Source of the DNA: Streptomycetaceae bacterium
Lineage (GTDB): Bacteria; Actinomycetota; Actinomycetes; Nanopelagicales; Nanopelagicaceae
Length of the DNA stretch: 5,657 nucleotides
Reading direction: 5' to 3'
NCBI GenBank assembly: GCA_027490415.1
Contig: JAIXYD010000186.1
Coordinates: 1 to 5,657 of the forward strand
Made by a program: the position numbers and the translations under genes. Within the stretch, counting starts at the first letter, position 1, and each line of letters starts with the position of its first letter. Below, one piece after another: positions 1 through 5,290 of the stretch. The notes beneath the pieces were generated by a model. The model did no database searches. It was not told the DNA's origin and saw only the letters and a program-made list of their open reading frames with translations.

Positions 1-479
1 ACAACCGCAACCGTTCCAAGAACAATGACGTTGGTAGTCAATCCCTGGATACGAAGCGCAGGTACTCCGAATCCAACTAGGAAAATGATGAGGATAAGTG
101 GTGCGCCACGGAAGATATCGACGTAGGCGGTAGCGATGAATCTAAAGGGAGTGAGCGTCGGAGATTTGGTTGTACGTAACAACGCTAAAGCTAAGGCAAT
201 AATCCCAATTGCCACTCCACCGATAAGTGAAAGTTGAAGGTTAACTACCAAACCTCGAATAACCGTAGGGAAAACTTCTTTACCGTAATCAATATCAAAG
301 AAGGTTGTTTTAACTGTTTCCCAACCTGGAGAGGTGAGCAGAACTGTTGCAAGAGTTCCTAGAACCACAACTGTAGAAATGAGGGCAATTAGCCTCTGGC
401 GATTATGGAGTGCCTTTCGAAATAACTTTCTTTCACGTTCACGCGCGCTCGGTGACCATGGCGTTGAATTACTCACCAC
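1..479 (-). CDS. Amino-acid ABC transporter permease, HisM/GlnP-like (partial, C-terminus beyond left edge)
   Basis: Inner-membrane subunit of a polar amino-acid uptake ABC transporter (PAAT type), forming the channel served by the binding protein encoded just upstream. The frame is open for 159 codons to the window edge. Residues 1-29 are a hydrophilic basic leader (WSPSARERERK), a style common in actinobacterial permeases of this family. A first membrane segment lies at about 30-50, a periplasmic stretch at 51-72, then the start of the BPD_transp_1 domain (PTVIRGLVVNLQLSLIGG, 71-88), a second helix to about 102, and the family motif YVDIFRGAPLIL at 119-130. The ATPase-contacting EAA loop lies outside the window. 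The start is uncertain: GTG codons occur at 483-485, 477-479 and 474-476, with only a weak GGTGG as ribosome binding site, and the frame closes upstream at 501-503. The gap to the binding-protein stop is about 42 bases with no terminator visible, so the genes are probably one operon. The amino acid transported cannot be read from the sequence. Confidence 0.9.
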   Translation of the reverse strand, partial: MVSNSTPWSPSARERERKLFRKALHNRQRLIALISTVVVLGTLATVLLTSPGWETVKTTFFDIDYGKEVFPTVIRGLVVNLQLSLIGGVAIGIIALALALLRTTKSPTLTPFRFIATAYVDIFRGAPLILIIFLVGFGVPALRIQGLTTNVIVLGTVAV

Positions 480-521
480 AGCCACCGAGCACGAATGAAT
501 TCACTTCTTATTCTGTAACGC

Positions 522-1367
522 TTATGGCTTCAGAACTGGTGAACCAGTATTGGTTGCTAGCCATGTATCTGTAATGCTGGCAAGTGTTCCATCTGCAGTG
601 ATTGCATCAACTGCTCCAGAAACACATGATGTCAATGGGCTTCCCTTTGTGAGGAGAAGACCGAACTGATCACCTGAACCAGAAGATGGAAGCTGACCGA
701 CGATGATTCCATTTTCAACTTCAACTCCTGAGAGATAGAAAGCTGTTGGAAGATCGACAACAAGACCATCAATCTGCTTATTCTTAAGTGCTGAAACTCC
801 AGCTGCGTTGTCATTGAACACGCTTGCCTTGAGGCCAAGCTGAGTTTCGATTGCATCAAGTGAAGTTGTTCCGACTGCTGCGCCAAGCTTTGCATCCTTA
901 AGTTCTGCAAATGACGTCTTTCCTTCAATCTTGCTTCCCTTAAATGAAACAATTGCTTGTGGTGCGGTGTAGTAAGGAGATGAGAAATCAACAGCAGCTT
1001 TGCGCTCTTCTGTGATCGAGAACTGTTGCAAGTTGAAGTCAAAGTTCTTTTCACCTGGTGTTACAGCGCTATCGAATGTTGTGCGAACCCACTTGACCTC
1101 ATCCTTTGAGAATCCAAGTTGTGTCGCTACAGCGTATGCAACGGCTGCTTCAAAACCTTCTCCAGACTCTGGTGCATCATCGATCACCCATGGGTAGTAG
1201 GCAGGCTCTCCAGTTGCGATGGTGAGCACGCCATTTTCAATGGTTGCAAGATCTGCTTTTTCACATGAAGCTGATGCGCTCTCCGTTGAGTCGCTACTTG
1301 AACACGCTGAAATTCCGAATGCAAACGCAACGGTCAACGCGATTACTAATCCTTTACGAATTTTCAT
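522..1367 (-). CDS. Amino-acid ABC transporter solute-binding lipoprotein (SBP_bac_3 family)
   Basis: Lipid-anchored extracytoplasmic binding protein that captures an amino acid and delivers it to the adjoining permease. Residues 1-21 are a lipoprotein signal peptide (MKIRK, hydrophobic core) and the lipobox ISAC gives lipidated Cys22, followed by a Ser-rich linker. The SBP_bac_3 fold covers about 40-273. Family hallmarks are QFSITEER at 115-122, whose Arg122 fits the ligand-carboxylate Arg, then VDFSSPYY at 126-133, AVGTTS at 164-169 and IDGLVVDLPTA at 199-209, whose Asp205 fits the ligand amino-group acid (both assignments by analogy with HisJ-type proteins). The length of 281 aa is normal. 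The ATG at 1365-1367 is preceded by AAAGG with six bases between, which supports the start. A promoter lies at 1402-1430. This is the first gene of the operon. Ligand identity is unknown; family assignment is secure. Confidence 0.95.
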   Translation of the reverse strand: MKIRKGLVIALTVAFAFGISACSSSDSTESASASCEKADLATIENGVLTIATGEPAYYPWVIDDAPESGEGFEAAVAYAVATQLGFSKDEVKWVRTTFDSAVTPGEKNFDFNLQQFSITEERKAAVDFSSPYYTAPQAIVSFKGSKIEGKTSFAELKDAKLGAAVGTTSLDAIETQLGLKASVFNDNAAGVSALKNKQIDGLVVDLPTAFYLSGVEVENGIIVGQLPSSGSGDQFGLLLTKGSPLTSCVSGAVDAITADGTLASITDTWLATNTGSPVLKP

Positions 1368-1401
1368 ACTATGCCTTTCATAGGGGTTCGGTACTCGGCA
1401 A

Positions 1402-1430
1402 AGGCTAATAACGAGAGTTGACCCTGTCTA
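1402..1430 (-). promoter_or_regulatory. Candidate sigma-70-type promoter of the amino-acid transporter operon
   Basis: On the minus strand, -35 TAGACA (1425-1430, five of six consensus positions) is followed by a 17-bp spacer and -10 TAGCCT (1402-1407, fits the actinobacterial TAnnnT form). The expected transcript start near 1395 would leave a leader of roughly 28 bases containing the AAAGG ribosome binding site of the binding-protein gene. Identified by eye only. Confidence 0.5.
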
Positions 1431-1449
1431 CTTGCAAGGCTCTTGCAAT
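1431..1449. promoter_or_regulatory. Candidate operator: two CTTGCAA(G/T) repeats next to the -35 box
   Basis: CTTGCAAG (1431-1438, a perfect palindrome) and CTTGCAAT (1442-1449, one mismatch from it) are separated by three bases, with centres 11 bp apart, so they face the same side of the helix. The pair touches the -35 box of the transporter promoter on its upstream side, a position typical of an activator site, though a repressor could also act there. The binding protein is unknown and no regulator gene lies in the window. Confidence 0.35.
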
Positions 1450-1505
1450 CAGTTCATCCTGCTTACTCTGATCCCACGCGTATAATTCTCAACTCCTGGA
1501 CATTT

Positions 1506-1533
1506 TTGACACTATCAATGAGGACTGTAGCTA
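1506..1533 (+). promoter_or_regulatory. Candidate promoter of the alpha/beta hydrolase gene (possibly leaderless)
   Basis: A perfect -35 TTGACA (1506-1511) is followed after 16 bp by a weak -10, TAGCTA (1528-1533). Transcription starting six to seven bases downstream would begin at or right beside the ATG at 1540-1542. No Shine-Dalgarno sequence stands before that ATG, which fits a leaderless message. The weak -10 keeps confidence low. Confidence 0.3.
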
Positions 1534-1539
1534 CCCTTA

Positions 1540-2346
1540 ATGGCAATCAAAGCTCATCAACATGTTGTTGACCCATCACACCCAACGCGCCCTGCGCTCG
1601 TCCTTGTCCACGGTCTAGGGTCGGCTGGCACAATCTGGAAAAGTTTAATTCCACAACTCAGCGAGCATTTCACTGTCTATCCAATAGATCTTCCTGGCCA
1701 TGGAGTCGCGCCTCTTGATGAGAATGAAGAATACGATCCACGTTCTTTGGCTCGCGCAATTGTTGAAGAGATGAACACGACTCACGGTGTAAAAGAAATG
1801 CATGTTGCCGGAAACTCACTTGGTGGATGGATTGCACTCGAGATGGGAGCTGTCGCACCAGATCAAGTCAAAAGCATTACAGCCCTTGCACCTGCTGGGC
1901 TATGGCATGAAGCACCGCAAAGAAAATACCCACCAAGCATTGATGCGCGAATTCTTGCAAAAATTTCTCGCTACTTCATGACCGTGGCATATCGGTTACC
2001 ACCATTAAAGGCGCTCGGTTACAAAAAAATTACCCATTTATGGCGTGAACTCAGCTTCGAAACCTGCCGAGATTCGGTCATGGCGATGGCACATGCAAAA
2101 GGTTATATGCCCTTATGGCACGGGGCGCGCGGGCGAAAATTTGATTCGCATGTTCCAGCACATGTAAAAACATCAATAATTTTCGGAGACTACGACCTTA
2201 TGCTGCCCGAGGATGTGGCGCAGGAAAAAGAAGTCGCACCTGCGCACTCCAACTGGGTCTATGTTGAAAACTGTGCACATGTAATCATGTGGAACTACCC
2301 AGATTTGACGGTTGACTTCATTAGACGAACTGCAGCCGCCGCCTAG
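1540..2346 (+). CDS. Alpha/beta-fold hydrolase
   Basis: Serine hydrolase of the alpha/beta superfamily, probably cytoplasmic since no signal peptide or membrane helix is seen. The 268-residue length is typical. The oxyanion-hole motif is VLVHGLG (residues 21-27), the strand-turn motif is DLPGHG (50-55), the nucleophile elbow is GNSLGG with Ser93 (91-96), the acid is Asp219 in FGDYDLMLP and the base is His247 in NCAHVIMW, so the catalytic triad appears complete. Residues about 120-200 form a cap region that sets substrate choice and shows no recognisable signature, so esterase, C-C bond hydrolase or haloperoxidase-like roles remain open. The gene is divergent from the transporter operon and followed 78 bases later by the PsiE-family gene in the same direction. 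The ATG start is the only reasonable one, lies in front of the domain by about 18 residues, and has no Shine-Dalgarno sequence. Confidence 0.93.
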   Translation: MAIKAHQHVVDPSHPTRPALVLVHGLGSAGTIWKSLIPQLSEHFTVYPIDLPGHGVAPLDENEEYDPRSLARAIVEEMNTTHGVKEMHVAGNSLGGWIALEMGAVAPDQVKSITALAPAGLWHEAPQRKYPPSIDARILAKISRYFMTVAYRLPPLKALGYKKITHLWRELSFETCRDSVMAMAHAKGYMPLWHGARGRKFDSHVPAHVKTSIIFGDYDLMLPEDVAQEKEVAPAHSNWVYVENCAHVIMWNYPDLTVDFIRRTAAAA

Positions 2347-2370
2347 ACTCAAAGAAAGTCTGTCGATCTA

Positions 2371-2399
2371 TTGCTTAGGTTCGGCCTTGAACTTACCCT
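2371..2399 (+). promoter_or_regulatory. Candidate promoter of the PsiE-family gene
   Basis: TTGCTT (2371-2376), a 17-bp spacer and TACCCT (2394-2399, TAnnnT) would start transcription near 2406, giving a short leader that contains the strong ribosome binding site AAGGGAG (2413-2419), five bases before the ATG at 2425. The -35 is poor. The gene could instead be read through from the hydrolase, since no terminator separates them. Confidence 0.3.
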
Positions 2400-2424
2400 T
2401 AGTTATTAGGCCAAGGGAGTCCAG

Positions 2425-2910
2425 ATGAAGTACAAATCAGTAAAAGGGTTACTTACCGGCGATGAGTCTCTCATTCCGACCACTTTCATCGACAAGCTCG
2501 AAGATATATTGCACGGCTTTCTCGGCATTGCCTTATTTATCATCTCAATTCTTGCTGCGGGCTACACAGTTCAACGCTTGATTGAGACTCGCCCATTTTT
2601 CCCCGCAGGAATGATTCAAGGAATCAACGACATTCTCTTTGTTGTCATCATTCTGGAAATTATGCGCACCGTAATTGTTCGATTTACAGATGGAATCTTC
2701 CAACTTGATAGCTTCTTGATCATCGGCGTAATTGCAGCCGTACGACACATTCTTACTGTGGGCGCCTCACTCACGATGGAGAAAGAAAAAACCACGGAGT
2801 ACTTCAACCGTGCGCTGATAGAAATGGGTGTTAACACGGGAATCGTGCTGGCACTCGTCTTTGCTCTATTTTTATCTCGAGCTGCGCGCCAAAAGAGTTC
2901 TGCGCGATAA
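2425..2910 (+). CDS. PsiE-family membrane protein (phosphate-starvation-inducible E-like)
   Basis: Small integral membrane protein of 161 residues assigned to the PsiE family. Four hydrophobic segments lie at about 29-49, 65-85, 96-114 and 134-152, with charged loops and a basic C-terminal tail (SRAARQKSSAR). The family-like signature is the second helix ILFVVIILEIMRTVIVRF followed by LDSFLIIGVIAAVRHIL, with an Arg in helix two and the Arg-His pair near the end of helix three. Biochemical function of the family is not established; the name comes from phosphate-starvation induction in enteric bacteria, and no Pho-box is recognised here. The ATG has a strong AAGGGAG site five bases upstream. 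The stop lies seven bases before a tRNA-Tyr remnant on the opposite strand, and the next gene is convergent. The gene seems intact despite adjoining the presumed integration boundary. Confidence 0.85.
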   Translation: MKYKSVKGLLTGDESLIPTTFIDKLEDILHGFLGIALFIISILAAGYTVQRLIETRPFFPAGMIQGINDILFVVIILEIMRTVIVRFTDGIFQLDSFLIIGVIAAVRHILTVGASLTMEKEKTTEYFNRALIEMGVNTGIVLALVFALFLSRAARQKSSAR

Positions 2911-2917
2911 AACTTAC

Positions 2918-2977
2918 TGGTGGCGGGTGAAGGATTTGAACCTTCGAAGGCATAGGAACTTACAGTCCCCTCCCTTT
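2918..2977 (-). pseudogene. tRNA-Tyr(GTA) 3' remnant, probable integration (att) site
   Basis: Reading the minus strand from 2977 to 2918 gives the 3' part of a tyrosine tRNA: AAAGGGAG of the D-arm 3' side, an anticodon stem GGGGA/TTCCT with two G-U pairs, loop CTGTAAG with anticodon GTA (2963-2961), T-arm GAAGG-TTCAAAT-CCTTC (2945-2929), acceptor strand ACCCGCC (2928-2922), discriminator A and encoded CCA (2920-2918). An intact gene would need GGCGGGT-like sequence about 20 bases further upstream. The bases there (2978-2999) show no such strand, no pairing D-arm and no GG of the D-loop. The variable region is about 8 nt, against about 13 in typical bacterial tRNA-Tyr. I read this as a displaced 3' half left by integration into a tRNA-Tyr gene, with the element lying rightwards. 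An unusual but functional tRNA is less likely because the acceptor stem cannot form. Confidence 0.7.
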
Positions 2978-2996
2978 CAGACAAACAGACGAAGGA

Positions 2997-5276
2997 CTAA
3001 AACGCCCGTACTGGCCGAAGGAAATAGTTTTCGTCCTTAAGATTGTTGCCTTGACTGCCCTCGAAAAAGGATTGCTCCCATGCGCCGTCGCCCTCAGAGA
3101 TCAGGGTTTCAGAGGAAGACCAGTATGAATACTCGTCCGAGAACCCTTGCGCACCTGGACCCGTGTTGAGAAATTGGCTGCTGGCACACGTTGTTGCATC
3201 TGATGTCCAAGCCTGATTCTTCACCCACTTACACATCTGATTAAGTTCATCTTTACTTGGGAGATACCAATCATTGATGTCAGTTCCATTATTGGATGAT
3301 TCATACGCATCAGCTAGCGCCGCTGCAGATAACTCCACATCGGTGTTTCCTTGAAGAACTATTGCTCGAGTATTCCAATAACCCCATCCGATTGCTGTTG
3401 CAGTTGCCGTCTGTGGTGGGCTGGCATTGTTAACAGCTGTGCTTTCATAGGTGACGTTGGACCATCTTCGCCTTGGCTCTGGTTGGTAGTTCCAAAAATC
3501 TGGTGCCGCCTCAAGATAAACACAGCTATCCAATCTCAACGGACCACATGCAAATGGAGTTGTTGCGACAAAAAAAATAGTTCCACCGCCAGGACCTACG
3601 TCGCCAATTGACCCAGCTACTCGCAAGATAAATGTTTCGGTGGCAGAGCCAGATGAATTATTTCCTGTGATTGTGTATATGGTCGTTGTTCTTGTTTCCG
3701 TTGGAGTTCCACTGAGAATTCCAGTAGTTGAATTAAAGGTAAGACCTGCAGATAAAGATGGTGAGATTGAATAACTGGTGATCGTTCCACCTGATGTAGT
3801 AATGGTGTAACCAATTATTGGAGTAGTTCTTGCGTAAATTGTTTCTGCAGTCCTGCTCAATGTAAAACTGGGCGCCGAACTTTCTGCGAAAGTACCGAAA
3901 GCGCGGATTGGACGGACACGGCCGTCGTTATCCTTCCCATAATAAAAACGGTCACGGGGCTCCCAATCCGGATCCATTGGCTGTTGCCAAGCCTCGTTAG
4001 CGCCACCTTCAGGATAAAAACCTTTACCTTCGGACGAACCCCAATAGAAGCCATATGCGAAGCCCGCGGCGCCTACTCCCGTATTTCGTGCTCCACCTAA
4101 ACACTCTGTTGCATCCGACACCCAGGCAAGGCCCCGTTGCCACTTACACATCTGAGTAAGTTCATCTTTAGACGGTAAATACCAATCATCGACGATAACG
4201 CCACCAACGCTAGGTGCATAAGAATCAGCCAGTGCTGCAGCAGAGGTTGCGGCTTCGGTATTACCCTGAAGAATTATTGCTTGGGTATTGCGATAACCCC
4301 AACCAATTTCGGTAGCAGTTGCAGTCTCCGGTGAACTTGGATTGTTAATAGCTTCGTTACTGTATGGGTACTTAGCCCATGTCCTTTGCGGATCACTTGT
4401 GCCTCCATTCCAGCGCGCAGGCGCCGCCTCAAGATAAAGGCAACTTTCCGACCGCGTTGGACCACATGCAAATGGAGCGGTTGCGACATAAAAAACTGTT
4501 CCTCCACCGGGACCGACATCGCCAACCAGACAAGCAACTCCACCATTGGCACAGCTTGGTGCTGGCGGTGTACTAATCTCTTGCACTGAAGTTGGCTGTG
4601 GTGCAATAAAAGCCTCAGTAGTCACCTTAGACGATGTATCAGAAAATGGTGATGTTCCATCTGCATTTGTGGCGCTCACAGTAAATGTGTAGGAAGTCGA
4701 TGAACTAAGTCCACTAATAAACAGTGTCAGATCTCTCCAAGAGTAAATCTTCTTTACTTCACCTTTACTGGTCGCGATTGTGTAATACGCGATCGGCGCA
4801 TCGCTAGCAGTTGCAGATTCTGTGGCAAGTGCAAGAGATGCACTCTCATGGCTTAATGAGAGCACTCGGATGATGACGGGTTTCTCCGGTAAGGCGGCTG
4901 AGCGGGTATAAATATTTTGCTGCTGGTGTCTGGCGCACTTGGTTCGAATTAGTTGATAGGAAACAGATGAGCTCGACTTGTTGGAACAGATGGTCAAGTA
5001 CTTTGCGGTCGCGGTATTTGAAAGTGAAGAGTCACTAGGAGCAAGGTGCCACTTCGCTATCGCCTCTTGTGGAGTGCGACAGGTTCCATTTTTGGAGATG
5101 CGCTCTTTGAGTGTTGCCAGATTTACACATGTAGTTAACGTCGATGGAACGCTAGCTTGGGAGGGGGTGCTCATAAGTAGAGTTGAAAGAGTGCTGAGAA
5201 CCAATGCGAAAACCAGCCAGCGAAGATCGTTACCCCGTGTCACTGCGTTGGTTGCTCTATATTGAAAGATAGACAT
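2997..5276 (-). CDS. Secreted modular surface protein with Fn3, Ig-like and two DUF1566/Lcl-like domains
   Basis: A 759-residue exported protein of unknown function, most likely a surface binding protein. Residues 1-41 are a long signal peptide (basic to residue 19, hydrophobic 20-35, predicted cleavage after SQA41). Residues 42-128 form a compact module with four cysteines (50, 66, 97, 114). An Fn3-like domain spans about 132-222 (YYTIATSKG, SGLSSSTSYTFTVSATNADG). After a Pro-rich linker, DUF1566-like copy 1 spans 252-460. A putative Ig (He_PIG-like) domain lies at about 467-553 (SAGLTFNSTTGILSGTP), and DUF1566-like copy 2 at 558-759. Each copy opens with GDVGPGGGT, contains WYLPSKDEL and MCKW, and ends RPIRAF or RPVRAF. 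The protein stops right at the last domain, with no LPXTG or other anchor. The ATG at 5274-5276 follows AAGGAG by eight bases and starts 12 bases after the upstream gene's stop, so the two are co-transcribed. The C-type-lectin/FGE-like fold suggests ligand binding, by inference. Confidence 0.88.
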   Translation of the reverse strand: MSIFQYRATNAVTRGNDLRWLVFALVLSTLSTLLMSTPSQASVPSTLTTCVNLATLKERISKNGTCRTPQEAIAKWHLAPSDSSLSNTATAKYLTICSNKSSSSVSYQLIRTKCARHQQQNIYTRSAALPEKPVIIRVLSLSHESASLALATESATASDAPIAYYTIATSKGEVKKIYSWRDLTLFISGLSSSTSYTFTVSATNADGTSPFSDTSSKVTTEAFIAPQPTSVQEISTPPAPSCANGGVACLVGDVGPGGGTVFYVATAPFACGPTRSESCLYLEAAPARWNGGTSDPQRTWAKYPYSNEAINNPSSPETATATEIGWGYRNTQAIILQGNTEAATSAAALADSYAPSVGGVIVDDWYLPSKDELTQMCKWQRGLAWVSDATECLGGARNTGVGAAGFAYGFYWGSSEGKGFYPEGGANEAWQQPMDPDWEPRDRFYYGKDNDGRVRPIRAFGTFAESSAPSFTLSRTAETIYARTTPIIGYTITTSGGTITSYSISPSLSAGLTFNSTTGILSGTPTETRTTTIYTITGNNSSGSATETFILRVAGSIGDVGPGGGTIFFVATTPFACGPLRLDSCVYLEAAPDFWNYQPEPRRRWSNVTYESTAVNNASPPQTATATAIGWGYWNTRAIVLQGNTDVELSAAALADAYESSNNGTDINDWYLPSKDELNQMCKWVKNQAWTSDATTCASSQFLNTGPGAQGFSDEYSYWSSSETLISEGDGAWEQSFFEGSQGNNLKDENYFLRPVRAF
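3000..3605 (-). repeat. DUF1566-like module, copy 2 (C-terminal)
   Basis: Encodes residues 558-759 of the 759-residue secreted protein. It aligns along its length with copy 1 and shares GDVGPGGGT, FACGP, YLEAAP, GWGY-NT, LQGNT, SAAALAD, DWYLPSKDEL, MCKW and a closing RPVRAF. At DNA level, near-identical blocks recur about 915 bases apart, for example around 3226-3275 against 4141-4190. The stretch between the SSSE-like motif and the end shows little likeness to copy 1. Confidence 0.85.
3897..4523 (-). repeat. DUF1566-like module, copy 1 (central)
   Basis: Encodes residues 252-460. Same framework as copy 2, with two conserved cysteine pairs (one in the FACGP...SC segment, one in MCKW...C) that could form disulfides in an exported protein. 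Blocks such as 4459-4526 match 3541-3608 closely in DNA, which points to duplication of the module followed by local divergence. The Ig-like domain at about 3618-3878 lies between the copies. Confidence 0.85.
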
Positions 5277-5284
5277 GCAGCAAG

Positions 5285-5290
5285 CTCCTT
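5285..5290 (-). promoter_or_regulatory. Ribosome binding site overlapping the upstream stop codon
   Basis: AAGGAG on the minus strand shares its first two bases with the TAA stop (5289-5291) of the preceding gene and stands eight bases before the ATG at 5274-5276. This fixes the start of the 759-residue protein and suggests translational coupling within one transcript. Confidence 0.7.

Noticed and set aside
1481..1486. Perfect TATAAT between the divergent genes
   Set aside because: No acceptable -35 box stands 15-19 bases away on the plus strand and no extended -10 TGn precedes it. Better placed promoters exist for both flanking genes.
2386..2417. CCTTG...CAAGG inverted repeat that could hide the ribosome binding site of the PsiE-family gene
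   Set aside because: Only five pairs with a loop of more than 20 bases; too weak to propose a riboswitch or attenuator.
2616..2984. Open frame on the minus strand containing YAFEGSNPSPAT
   Set aside because: This is the usual false protein made by translating a tRNA 3' end. It also overlaps the PsiE-family gene antisense and has no ribosome binding site.
2911..2999. A terminator shared by the convergent PsiE-family and surface-protein genes
   Set aside because: The only hairpin is the tRNA T-arm, and no following run of T is present on either strand.
2828..3040. Plus-strand open frame spanning the PsiE gene end, the tRNA remnant and the surface-gene end
   Set aside because: It overlaps three better-supported features out of frame and has no start signal or recognisable domain.
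4274..4606. 110-codon minus-strand open frame inside the large surface gene
   Set aside because: Out-of-frame shadow of the DUF1566-like coding sequence; low-complexity composition rich in His, Gln and Arg.
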